Shown here: one piece after another, positions 6,887 to 14,178 of the stretch
Position numbering within the stretch: position 1 is the stretch's first letter
Layout: each line of letters starts with the position of its first letter
The notes under the pieces: model-generated
What the model was told of the DNA's origin: nothing
The model's database searches: none
The model's input: the letters and a program-made list of their open reading frames with translations, nothing else
Translations under genes and position numbers: made by a program
Source of the DNA: an uncultured bacterium
Lineage (GTDB): Bacteria > Actinomycetota > Coriobacteriia > Coriobacteriales > Coriobacteriaceae
DNA: 19,928 nt
Assembly (NCBI GenBank): GCA_905215195.1
Contig: CAJMPF010000007.1
Coordinates: forward strand, 1-19,928
Direction of reading: 5' to 3'

Positions 6887-7594
6887 TTAGCGGCGGGCAC
6901 GAAGCTTTTCGTAGCCGTCGGCGAAGAAGGCGACCGTGGCGGCATCGGAGTCGGCAGCGTCACCGTCGGTGGCAGGGACCACGCCGTGCTCGTCGCTCAC
7001 CAGGAACAAGGCACCCTTGAGCTGCGCGGGAATGTCTACGCGCGTGACTGGGATGCCCTTGGTCTGGGCCAGCTGTTCGATGAGCGTCGCCGTGCCGCAC
7101 AGGCACTCGTCCCCCGGCGCCACAAAGGCAAGCTCACCGTTGTTGACGGCAGCGAGCAGCTCGGGTGCCACGCCGGTCTCGTCGGCTTCGGAGCGAGCCT
7201 CGGCAGAACGGGCACGCAGCGCCTTGGCTGACGTGTCAGCCAGCGGCTCGTACTCCCCCACCGTCATGGCGGCATTGCCGTTAACGTCGATCACCAGCAT
7301 GAGCACGCCGTCGCGTGCGGTGTAGTCGCCCTCGGCAAGTGACCACTCAACGTGCTGTTTGGCCCAGCTGAGCATGTTATGGGTAAGTGGCTCGCCCTGC
7401 ACCAGACGCTCGGACAGCGCGCGGATGTGGCGGTTGAGCATGGGCACCTTTTTGTTGGACATGCGCCAACGGCAGACAAGCGCGGGCTTGTCGAGCGTGA
7501 ACTTCTCGACCGCCTCCTGATTGGCGCAAAAGTCCTCGTACGCACGCTGATCCTCGGCATTGCCAAACAGCTCGTCATCATCAATCTGGGGCAT
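6887..7594 (-). CDS. Unidentified soluble protein
   Basis: 235 residues; I do not recognise the family. It has no signal peptide or membrane helix and is acidic overall. Residues near 95-110 (DGVLMLVIDVNGNAAM) look like a central beta hairpin. A region around ELAFVAPGDECLCGTATLIEQ (from about residue 160) has a turn followed by a helix that could be a ligand-binding loop. An Asp/Ala-rich stretch (ATDGDAADSDAAT) precedes the C-terminal helix. Start at 7594 is preferred because AAAGG lies 8 bases upstream; a second ATG 24 bases earlier (7618) has AGAGGA closer than usual and remains possible. It sits between the purH terminator and the two-component genes, all on the same strand. Confidence 0.8.
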   Translation of the reverse strand: MPQIDDDELFGNAEDQRAYEDFCANQEAVEKFTLDKPALVCRWRMSNKKVPMLNRHIRALSERLVQGEPLTHNMLSWAKQHVEWSLAEGDYTARDGVLMLVIDVNGNAAMTVGEYEPLADTSAKALRARSAEARSEADETGVAPELLAAVNNGELAFVAPGDECLCGTATLIEQLAQTKGIPVTRVDIPAQLKGALFLVSDEHGVVPATDGDAADSDAATVAFFADGYEKLRARR

Positions 7595-7634
7595 GGTTGT
7601 ACCTTTCGTGTTAGTCATTCCGTCCTCTTATACC

Positions 7635-7670
7635 AAAAAGACGGCCCTCCAAACGAAGCGACCGTCTTTT
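7635..7670 (-). terminator. Intrinsic terminator after purH
   Basis: On the minus strand, AAAAGACGG (complement of 7662-7670) pairs with CCGTCTTTT (complement of 7636-7644) around a 17-base loop and ends in a T-run. It lies 30 bases after the purH stop and ends just upstream of the next gene, so purH is probably transcribed on its own. Confidence 0.82.
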
Positions 7671-7699
7671 GCGGAGATTATTTTGTCCCAGGGCGAAAC

Positions 7700-9307
7700 T
7701 TAGTGACGGAAGTGGCGGGCGCCCGTAAAGACCATTGCGATGCCATGCTCGTTGCAGGCCTGGATGCTCTCGTCGTCGCGCTTGGAGCCGCCGGGCTGGA
7801 TGATGCAGGTCACGCCGTGTGCGGCAAGCACGTCGACGTTGTCGCGGAACGGGAAGAACGCGTCGCTTGCACAGGCAAAGCCACCCTTCTCCACGCCCTC
7901 GCGCTCGCAGAAGTCCTCGGCACGCTCGCAGGCAAGCAGTGCGGAGTCAACGCGGTTGGGCTGACCCGGGCCCATGCCAATGCCGGCCTTGCCCTTGGAG
8001 ACCAGGATTGCGTTGGACTTAACGCCCTTGCAGACCTTCCAGGCAAACTCGAGCTCGGCCATCTCGGCGTCGGTGGGCTTGCGGTCAGTGGGGAACGTAA
8101 AGGTCGCGGGATCCTCGGTCACGTGGTCGACCTCCTGCACCAGCATGCCGCCGTCGACGGAGCGCAGCTCCACCTGGGCGCCGTGGTCCACGCCGCCGGT
8201 AGCCAGCACGCGCAGGTTGGGGCGCTTAGCCATGCGCTCGAGCGCCTCGGCAGTGTAGCTCGGGGCGATGATAACCTCGACGAACTGCTTGTTCTGATCG
8301 GCAAAGTGCTCGACCAGCTCATAGGGAACCTCGCGGTTGCAGGCGATGATGCCGCCAAAGGCGCTCTTGGGATCGCAGGCGAAGGCGCGGTCGTAGGCAG
8401 CCGTGATGTCCTCGGCAACGGCAGAACCGCAGGGGTTCTGGTGTTTGAGGATCACGCAGGCCGGCTCGTCGAACTCGCGGACCAGGTTCCAAGCGGCGTC
8501 GGCATCCAGATAGTTGTTGTAGCTGAGCGGCTTGCCCTGGATCTGCTCGGAGCCAACGAGCGGGAACTGCGAGCTCGCGGTGTTCTCGCAGCCCTCGGCA
8601 AAGCGGTAGACCGTAGCCTTCTGCTGAGGATTCTCGCCATAGCGCAGGTCGTCGACCTTCTCCAGCGAGATCTCGAGCTTGGCAGAGGTGTCCGCCACGT
8701 CGCTTGCCTGGGCGGCAAGCCAACGGGAGATAACCGTATCGTAGGCGGCGGTGGTCTGGTAGACCTTCACCTGCAGGCGACGACGGGTGGAAAGCGTGGT
8801 GCAGCCACCGGTCTCGTGCATCTCGGCCAGGACGGCATCATAGTCGGCCGGGTCGGAAATGACGGTAACGCTCGTGGCGTTCTTGGCAGCAGAGCGCAGC
8901 ATGGAGGGACCGCCGATATCGATGTGCTCGATGGCGTCTGCGAAGGTGACCTCGGGGTTGGCGACGGTCTTCTCGAACTCGTACAGGTTGACGACGACCA
9001 GGTCGATCAGCTTAATGCCGTGCTGAGCCGCCTCCTGCATGTGCTGCTCGGAATCGCGGCGGGCCAGCAGCGCGCCGTGAACCTTGGGGTGCAGGGTCTT
9101 AACGCGGCCGTCCATCATCTCGGGATAGCCCGTGAACTCCTCGATGGGGGTTACGGGAACGCCCGCGTCCTCGATGGCACGAGCCGTGCCGCCCGTAGAG
9201 ATGATCTCGACGCCAAAGTCATCGACCAGCGTCCGTGCGAAATCGACGACGCCCGTCTTATCGGTAACCGAGATCAACGCGCGTGCGATCTTCACATCAG
9301 ATCCCAT
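7700..9307 (-). CDS. purH: Bifunctional AICAR formyltransferase / IMP cyclohydrolase
   Basis: 535 residues, full length. It catalyses the last two steps of de novo purine synthesis: formylation of AICAR with 10-formyl-THF, then cyclisation to IMP. The N-terminal cyclohydrolase domain begins ALISVTDKTGV, with STGGTA, TLHPKVHGALLARR and HIDIGGPSMLRSAAKN. The C-terminal transformylase domain (from about residue 200) has LRYGENPQQ, LSYNNYLDADAAW, ILKHQNPCG (the Lys-His pair), SAFGGI and the C-terminal GARHFRH. AGGAGG is 5 bases before the ATG. No other pur gene is adjacent, and a terminator follows. I looked for a purine riboswitch in the 277-base gap upstream and saw none; a small inverted repeat at 9408-9426 is the only obvious structure. 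Confidence 0.97.
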   Translation of the reverse strand: MGSDVKIARALISVTDKTGVVDFARTLVDDFGVEIISTGGTARAIEDAGVPVTPIEEFTGYPEMMDGRVKTLHPKVHGALLARRDSEQHMQEAAQHGIKLIDLVVVNLYEFEKTVANPEVTFADAIEHIDIGGPSMLRSAAKNATSVTVISDPADYDAVLAEMHETGGCTTLSTRRRLQVKVYQTTAAYDTVISRWLAAQASDVADTSAKLEISLEKVDDLRYGENPQQKATVYRFAEGCENTASSQFPLVGSEQIQGKPLSYNNYLDADAAWNLVREFDEPACVILKHQNPCGSAVAEDITAAYDRAFACDPKSAFGGIIACNREVPYELVEHFADQNKQFVEVIIAPSYTAEALERMAKRPNLRVLATGGVDHGAQVELRSVDGGMLVQEVDHVTEDPATFTFPTDRKPTDAEMAELEFAWKVCKGVKSNAILVSKGKAGIGMGPGQPNRVDSALLACERAEDFCEREGVEKGGFACASDAFFPFRDNVDVLAAHGVTCIIQPGGSKRDDESIQACNEHGIAMVFTGARHFRH

Positions 9308-9407
9308 GCAGTCCTCCTGTCTGGTACGCCGCCGTGCTCTGTGAGTCGGTGATACGTCGATCTGCAGCGCTCGCGCAGCGGCATTGAAAATACTGATTTA
9401 ATGTAGC

Positions 9408-9426
9408 GCATCGAGCACATCGATGC
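9408..9426. promoter_or_regulatory. Inverted repeat in the purH/GNAT divergent promoter region
   Basis: GCATCGA (9408-9414) and TCGATGC (9420-9426) pair perfectly around GCACA. It lies about 100 bases upstream of purH and 160 upstream of the acetyltransferase gene, next to an AT-rich stretch (9383-9405) that could hold the purH -10. An operator role is possible but unproven. Confidence 0.35.
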
Positions 9427-9584
9427 ACCCCGCAACGGGCGCATGTGCAGAAAAAGTTTGCGAGCGGAGGGGATGGGCACAGCACCGGGCACGGTGAGTT
9501 CATGGAACACAGGGGCACCATAATTTGATGCCAATGGCGTGGTAGAACTGTGCTCGATATGCATCCGCAAAAGAAAGAGGCACC

Positions 9585-10226
9585 ATGGTCTCGCGGGTTC
9601 TCTACCGACCGTTTGATACCGAAGACTTCGACGCCATCGCGCTGATTCTGCAGCAGCTTTGGCATAACAATTCGGATAACGATGAGTACAACCGCCTTGA
9701 GGCCGCGTGCGACCTCGCCTACTGCCTTTCGTCGTCGACGTTTTCACAGGTTGCGGTGATTGACGGCGAGGCGCGCGGTATTGCACTTGCACGCGCAGGA
9801 CAGAACCCCGGCGTCACTATCAACGAGCATTGGATGGATACCGAACGCGCGCTGCTATCGCAGATGCGTGAGCTGGAGCCCAATGCCTGCGCCGAGTACC
9901 TCTCGTTTGTGCGCGTAACCATCCGAACCAACAACCGCCTGCTCGAGAGCAGCCCGTTGCCGCACGACAACGAGGTCACGCTGCTTGCCGTGGATCGCGA
10001 TGTCCATGGTCTGGGCGTTGGCACGGTTCTGCTCGATGCCGCCGTCTCGCACCTGTCCTCGCTTGGAGCGACGAAGGCGCACCTGTACACCGACTCCAAC
10101 TGCTCGTGGAAGTTCTACGAGCTGCACGGCTTTAAGCGCACGGCCACGCACCACGCCAACCGCGAAGAGCGCCGTCACGCCATGCCGCGCGAAAGCTTCC
10201 TCTACGAACTCGATCTAACAGCCTAA
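9585..10226 (+). CDS. GNAT-family N-acetyltransferase
   Basis: 213 residues. The acetyl-CoA-binding motif A is clear near residues 132-160: TLLAVDRDVHGLGVGTVLLD, where HGLGVG occupies the position of the pyrophosphate-binding Q/RxxGxG loop. Motif B follows (SLGATKAHLYTD, then SWKFYELHGFKRTA). The N-terminal half (about 1-125) is less typical but begins like other GNAT proteins (YRPFDTEDFDAIALI). The substrate cannot be told. An AGAGGC site lies shortly before the ATG, and a CATAAT -10-like element at 9519-9524 would give a leader of about 55 bases. It is divergent from purH and followed by a repeat-rich gene-free stretch. Confidence 0.9.
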   Translation: MVSRVLYRPFDTEDFDAIALILQQLWHNNSDNDEYNRLEAACDLAYCLSSSTFSQVAVIDGEARGIALARAGQNPGVTINEHWMDTERALLSQMRELEPNACAEYLSFVRVTIRTNNRLLESSPLPHDNEVTLLAVDRDVHGLGVGTVLLDAAVSHLSSLGATKAHLYTDSNCSWKFYELHGFKRTATHHANREERRHAMPRESFLYELDLTA

Positions 10227-10232
10227 ACCTGG

Positions 10233-10315
10233 CAGTTAGGGACGTTCCTTTTGTGCCGGCACCCCGGGACACTCCTGGGCAGCAACCGCACCTAGTCGTT
10301 GGGGACATTCTTGGG
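10233..10315. repeat. Cluster of degenerate GGGGACRTTCTT-type repeats (left of DUF2207 gene)
   Basis: Three similar units in the same orientation: CAGTTAGGGACGTTCCTT (10233-10250), CCGGGACACTCCTGGG (near 10264-10279, most diverged) and AGTCGTTGGGGACATTCTTG (10294-10313). The same motif recurs twice at 12770-12816, on the other side of the DUF2207 gene. They begin 7 bases after the acetyltransferase stop and contain no reading frame of note. They look like dispersed short extragenic repeats. Confidence 0.65.
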
Positions 10316-10373
10316 TAACACAGTCGACGAAACCCTCGTTGGCGTCGCCCTATAGAGGGGTCTGCAAATAGCT

Positions 10374-10593
10374 GTGGGCAAAAAACATCAAATATGAGTA
10401 CTGTTACCTTTTTAGTAGCAGCGACTCGGGGCATTTTAGACATAGCAGCCAGTCAGGCGAGCTGACGTATTTCCACAAATGTTCAATAAAATGGGCCCCT
10501 AACGAGAGATAATCTCATTAGGAGCCCATTATTTAGTGCAAATATATGTCACTATAATGGCAACAGTACTCATATTTGGCATTTTTTGCCCAC
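10374..10593. repeat. 220-bp nested inverted-repeat element (MITE-like)
   Basis: Terminal 32-base arms (10374-10405 and 10562-10593) are inverted complements at 29 of 32 positions; both contain GTGGGCAAAAAA and CAAATATGAGTACTGTT, differing only in a central triplet. Inside lies a second hairpin, with 18-base arms at 10490-10507 and 10513-10530 (16 of 18 paired; the two exceptions are G-U compatible in one orientation) around GATAA. A smaller GTCAG/CTGAC hairpin is at 10452-10466. The interior is AT-richer than the surrounding genome and has no open frame of note. The form fits a non-autonomous mobile element or a structured transcript; no target-site duplication was apparent. Confidence 0.75.
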
Positions 10594-10629
10594 TGCCCCC
10601 TGTGTGGGAATCCGTAACGGAAAGATAGA

Positions 10630-10653
10630 CCCATTTCAAAGCATAAAAATGGG
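10630..10653 (-). terminator. Weak hairpin downstream of the DUF2207 gene
   Basis: CCCATTT (10630-10636) and AAATGGG (10647-10653) form a 7-bp stem about 55 bases beyond the DUF2207 stop on the minus strand. No clear T-run follows, so terminator function is uncertain. Confidence 0.3.
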
Positions 10654-10708
10654 ATAGATTATCCGCCAACAGTCGCCGGAGAAGATCCATCCCAAAAATC
10701 AGAGCGCA

Positions 10709-12646
10709 CTAGAACGTTCCGCCGCCGCCTCCGCCGCCAGAGAAGCCGCCGCCTCCGACGCCGCCCGAGCTGTCGGAGCTCGACGCCAGCTCACGGATGC
10801 TCTCGTGATACACGTCATCGAACGAATCGAGCGGAGACTCGATACCGTAATGATGGTAGTACCACCAGTAGCAGGGATAATTGTCATAGAAGCCGTCGGC
10901 CTCGCGCACCTCGGGCGGCACGGCCTCGGCAAGCTGACGCAGCACTTCCTTGGAAACACCCAGCGCCACGCCCATCACCAGCAGCTTGTTCCACAGCACC
11001 AGATCGCCGGGGACGGCTTCCTTTAGACGAGTGAAGTCCTCGAGCCAATGCTTAAGTGCCTTGCAGCGAGCCGCCACCTCGGCGCCCTCCGGCGTAAAGC
11101 GGCGGAACGTAAGGCCCACGCCGATACCCACCAGCACAATCGGCACCGAGATAACCGCGGCGGTAATGTTCGCCTGTGCGCCATCGGTAAAGAAAATGGA
11201 TCCCACGGGAACAAAAGCAATCAGGATACCAAGAACCAGGCAAAACACCATTGCAACAATGCCGTCCGAGGCAACGTACTCGCTATCGGCCAGCTTGCCC
11301 TTAACGGTGTTCTGATAGTCCTCGAGCTTATCACCCACGGGTGTAGCGTGCTGCTTGACGTAGTGCTGCAGCTCGTCGAACGTGCGCGAACGGTCACCGT
11401 TCTCGTCAGGCTTAGCACCGGCAAAGAAGACCTTGAGCACCATGTGGTCAATGCCCTTGGCCGACTTCCAGCCCGCATCACTCACCGTCACGCGATACGT
11501 CTGCTCTTCTTTTTCACGCCCCAACAGACCCTTCTTGGCCTTGGTCACGGTCGCCTGCTCCAGCTTGATCACACGGTCGTCGGTGAGCTTCATAAGCGTG
11601 GCGATATATGCCTGATCGGGCACCTCGTTCCAGCTCATGAGGGCCGAAAGCACGGCGGGATGGTCGGCCGAAGGCACATCGCGGAAATATTCGTCCTGGA
11701 AAAACGGCTTGGGCTTGCGCTTGCGCAGCTTGAGCATAACGATTGTGCCGGTAAAGGCCACCGCCGCAACAACACTTAGCACGGCAAGTGCATTGGCAAT
11801 CATGCGAGCGTGAGCGCGGCGGGCGTTAGCTTCGTCGGCCCATTCCTTCTCTTCGCTCAGGATCGTTGACATGCGCTCTTCGCCCGAAGCGGCAAGCTGC
11901 GGCACCCAGTCGCTAGGGAAGGCGATGCGTGCCTCGGCGAATTCGCCCTGATGCACGCAGGGAATGGTATAGGTGACCATGGGTTCGTCCGCATCGAGCG
12001 ACACGTCGCCCGTCAGCGGACCGTGGCCCCATGCGCGGAAGTTATCGCCTTTGACGGCCGCCGTCCCGGCAGTGGCATTTGCGAAGCGCACTTCCATCTC
12101 GACGTCATCGGAATCCGCAGACCAGCCGTCGCCCACAAACTTCCAGTAGAGCTCGGCGGTATCGGCCCAGTTCATAACCGCACCGGTCATGGTATAGCTC
12201 ACGTAATAGGTCGCGCTGTCGCCGCTCTCGTGAGGGCTGAACACCTTAATCCTTACGCCGTCACCGGTCTGCTCGACCGTATAGACGCCAGAGTCGCCCT
12301 TGTTCGCGCTATCGACTTCGCTATCGACTTTGTTAAACGCGGTGTCCTCTTCCTCGACACTCAGCACATCGACGCCCGCCGTGCCGCCCTGCTGGTTGGC
12401 GCCCGTATTGATCTCCCAAAACACGCCGTTGATGTCGTCGTCGAAATCAAACTGGCGTCCCTCGACAACGGTCAGCGATCCATCGGCCTCAACCGTGGCA
12501 CTGATATAGGTCTGGGTCATGGAATAACCGTCGGCGTGTGCGGCGGCGGGCAGTAGCAGCAATGCAAGCGCGACGAGTGCGCAGACGGAAGCAAATCGCG
12601 CAAACGGGCGGCGCTGCCGGCTGACTTTGGCGGCGAGGGTGTTCAT
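10709..12646 (-). CDS. DUF2207 family predicted membrane protein
   Basis: 645 residues. A signal peptide or N-terminal membrane anchor (about 16-38, ending AAAHA) is followed by an extracytoplasmic beta-rich domain (about 40-270, ISATVEADGSLTVVEGRQFDF) of the DUF2207 type. A membrane helix follows at about 283-305, then a cytosolic region (310-460) and two further helices (462-486, 493-514). The C-terminal region ends in a Gly-rich tail (GGVGGGGFSGGGGGGGTF), typical of this family. The function of DUF2207 proteins is not established; envelope location is inferred from topology. Start at 12646 is chosen because AAAGGA lies 7 bases upstream and the signal peptide then begins properly; the frame is open for another 23 codons. 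Short GGGGAC-type repeats lie beyond both ends of the gene. Confidence 0.88.
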   Translation of the reverse strand: MNTLAAKVSRQRRPFARFASVCALVALALLLLPAAAHADGYSMTQTYISATVEADGSLTVVEGRQFDFDDDINGVFWEINTGANQQGGTAGVDVLSVEEEDTAFNKVDSEVDSANKGDSGVYTVEQTGDGVRIKVFSPHESGDSATYYVSYTMTGAVMNWADTAELYWKFVGDGWSADSDDVEMEVRFANATAGTAAVKGDNFRAWGHGPLTGDVSLDADEPMVTYTIPCVHQGEFAEARIAFPSDWVPQLAASGEERMSTILSEEKEWADEANARRAHARMIANALAVLSVVAAVAFTGTIVMLKLRKRKPKPFFQDEYFRDVPSADHPAVLSALMSWNEVPDQAYIATLMKLTDDRVIKLEQATVTKAKKGLLGREKEEQTYRVTVSDAGWKSAKGIDHMVLKVFFAGAKPDENGDRSRTFDELQHYVKQHATPVGDKLEDYQNTVKGKLADSEYVASDGIVAMVFCLVLGILIAFVPVGSIFFTDGAQANITAAVISVPIVLVGIGVGLTFRRFTPEGAEVAARCKALKHWLEDFTRLKEAVPGDLVLWNKLLVMGVALGVSKEVLRQLAEAVPPEVREADGFYDNYPCYWWYYHHYGIESPLDSFDDVYHESIRELASSSDSSGGVGGGGFSGGGGGGGTF

Positions 12647-12769
12647 AGGCACATCCTTTGTCTGTAAAACCAACAGCGCCATTGTCCCACGTTTGCGGGT
12701 GCGCACGACGAACATCTAGGCGACCGGAGCGCCAAACGGGATGAAAGTCACACCCGCACCCCAACAGTC

Positions 12770-12816
12770 AGTCATTGGGGACGTTCTTAAATGACCAGTC
12801 ATTAGGGACACCCTTG
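12770..12816. repeat. Two further GGGGACRTTCTT-type repeats (right of DUF2207 gene)
   Basis: AGTCATTGGGGACGTTCTT (12770-12788) and AGTCATTAGGGACACCCTTG (12797-12816) are tandem, 27 bases apart, and share orientation with the copies at 10233-10315. They lie about 125 bases upstream of the DUF2207 start. Confidence 0.65.
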
Positions 12817-12859
12817 GCATGGCCTGCGCCAGCAATAGATACCACTTCACAGCTCCGTC

Positions 12860-13024
12860 ACAGGTGTAGCGGCTTTGTGTGGGCGCGGCATGCGCTGACT
12901 GAGCCGCCAGCCGAGGGGCATAAAGCAGTTGAGCGAAAACGGTTTGCCCCTTTGCCGTTCGCTCGAGGATCATGTCCCCCTTTTCCGCGGAAACCCCGGC
13001 AGTTGCGAAGAGCTGCCGGGGTTT
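12860..13024 (+). ncRNA. Candidate structured RNA ending in an intrinsic terminator
   Basis: This GC-rich block has no supported gene. GCGGCT (12869-12874) pairs with AGCCGC (12902-12907), enclosing GCGC/GCGC. GAGCG..AACGG (12931-12942) pairs with CCGTTCGCTC (12955-12964), with a 2-base bulge. The loop of that hairpin contains TGCCCC (12945-12950), which complements GGGGCA at 12915-12920, giving a pseudoknot topology. A strong terminator follows at 12991-13024. No plus-strand gene precedes it for more than 2.5 kb, so the terminator needs a transcript of its own. The strand, promoter and function are inference; it could instead be a leader of gluQ. Confidence 0.35.
12991..13024 (+). terminator. 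Strong orphan terminator hairpin
   Basis: AAACCCCGGCAG (12991-13002) and CTGCCGGGGTTT (13013-13024) pair perfectly over 12 bp around a 10-base loop. The plus-strand continuation CTGTCGTTT is moderately T-rich. The nearest upstream plus-strand gene ends at 10226, so this hairpin does not belong to any called gene. The stem is symmetric and could also act on the minus strand. Confidence 0.7.
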
Positions 13025-13148
13025 CTGTCGTTTGTGAGGCTAAGTCGGTACGCAGCGATCGAGACCTTGAGCCGCAAACCCACCGTGCGCAATGCGCACC
13101 GCCGCCAACTTGTGAGCGCGGCAACGCCTTCCCTGCCAAGCCCCGCGC

Positions 13149-13154
13149 TATACT
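13149..13154 (+). promoter_or_regulatory. -10 element just before gluQ (possible leaderless start)
   Basis: TATACT lies 7 bases before the ATG at 13162, which would put transcription start at or within a base or two of the start codon. There is no Shine-Dalgarno in between (CATCCGC). No good -35 is visible at the usual distance. Leaderless mRNAs are common in Actinomycetota. Confidence 0.45.
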
Positions 13155-13161
13155 CATCCGC

Positions 13162-14163
13162 ATGGATATCAAAACACGCAACATAGCAACGCCCGCCGCG
13201 GACGCACCAGCAACGGCAGTGCCCACCCCCGTCGTGGGCCGCTTTGCCCCGTCGCCCTCGGGCCGCATGCACTTGGGCAACGTGTTCAGCTGCCTGTGCG
13301 CATGGCTTTCGGCCCGCAGCCAGGGCGGCAGCATCGTGTTGCGTATCGAGGACCTGGACGATCGCTGCAAGCGCCCGGAACTTGCCGCTCAACTGATTGA
13401 CGATCTGACCTGGCTGGGGCTCGAGTGGGACGAAGGCCCCTACTACCAGCACGATCGCCTGGATCTGTACGAGGACGCCCTGCGCCAGCTGCAAGACGCC
13501 GGCCTCACCTATCCCTGTTTTTGCACGCGTGCCGAACTCCACGCCGCGAGCGCGCCGCACGCCAGCGACGGCACGCCCATCTACCGCGGCGCCTGCAGAG
13601 GTCTTTCTGCTGATGAAATCACCCGCCGCAGTGCCCTGCGTGCTCCGGCCACGCGCCTGCGCGTGCCCACCGTCGACGACCTCGCCAGCGACGTGATCGA
13701 ATTCGTGGACCGCACGTACGGAGCCCAATGCGAAGCACTCGCCACCGAGTGCGGTGACTTTTTGGTGCGCCGCAGCGACGGCGTGTTTGCCTATCAGCTG
13801 GCCGTGGTGGTCGACGACGCTGCCATGGGCGTCACCGAGGTCGTGCGCGGATGCGACCTGCTGGGCTCCACGCCGCGCCAAATCTACCTGCAGCATCTGC
13901 TGGGACTTCCCACGCCGCACTACGCACATATTCCGCTGCTCATGTCACCGGATGGCCGCCGCCTTTCCAAGCGCGACCGCGATCTGGACCTGGGCGAGCT
14001 CCGCACCCGCTTTGGCACACCCGAGGCACTGTTGGGATGGCTCGCCGGGCAAACAGGCATCGCGCCGGACACCACGCCGCGTACCGCCGAGCAGCTGGTC
14101 GAGCACTTTAGCTGGGACGTCATCCGCGCGCATCGGGAGAACATCACTGTAACGGTCGAGTAG
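13162..14163 (+). CDS. gluQ: Glutamyl-Q tRNA(Asp) synthetase
   Basis: 333 residues, the length of GluQRS and much shorter than a full glutamyl-tRNA synthetase, because the anticodon-binding domain is absent. The family activates glutamate and attaches it to queuosine at position 34 of tRNA-Asp rather than to a tRNA 3' end. Visible are the class I HIGH-like motif (FAPSPSGRMHLGN, H37), the RIEDLD motif, the KMSKS-like motif (RRLSKRD, S269-K270) and the zinc site characteristic of GluQRS, C119-x-C121 with Y141-x3-C145. The protein has about 24 residues before the conserved VVGRFAPSPSG; GTG codons at residues 20 and 25 are alternative starts, but none has a ribosome binding site, and the ATG fits a leaderless transcript. 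The frame is open upstream to 12775 across the terminator, which is rejected. Confidence 0.92.
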   Translation: MDIKTRNIATPAADAPATAVPTPVVGRFAPSPSGRMHLGNVFSCLCAWLSARSQGGSIVLRIEDLDDRCKRPELAAQLIDDLTWLGLEWDEGPYYQHDRLDLYEDALRQLQDAGLTYPCFCTRAELHAASAPHASDGTPIYRGACRGLSADEITRRSALRAPATRLRVPTVDDLASDVIEFVDRTYGAQCEALATECGDFLVRRSDGVFAYQLAVVVDDAAMGVTEVVRGCDLLGSTPRQIYLQHLLGLPTPHYAHIPLLMSPDGRRLSKRDRDLDLGELRTRFGTPEALLGWLAGQTGIAPDTTPRTAEQLVEHFSWDVIRAHRENITVTVE

Positions 14164-14178
14164 CCAGCCACCCCGCCT

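Noticed and set aside
7352..9352. Very long open frame antisense to purH (666 codons)
   Set aside because: It is opposite a clear purH gene, has Leu/Gly/Ala/Val-rich composition without any domain, and no ribosome binding site. It results from GC-rich third positions.
9308..9584. Purine riboswitch upstream of purH
   Set aside because: I looked for the three-way-junction pattern with conserved loop bases and did not find it; only a short inverted repeat is present.
10132..10443. Minus-strand open frame crossing the end of the acetyltransferase gene
   Set aside because: It overlaps a well-supported gene and repeat sequences, with no domain or ribosome binding site.
12860..13024. T-box leader, 4.5S RNA or 6C RNA identity for the structured block
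   Set aside because: No T-box sequence (TGG-type bulge pairing), no SRP GGAAG-type loop and no pair of C6 loops is present, so none of these families can be assigned.
12775..13161. Upstream in-frame extension of gluQ
   Set aside because: It would read through a strong terminator hairpin and short repeats; its translation resembles no GluQRS N-terminus, and the family starts near the ATG at 13162.
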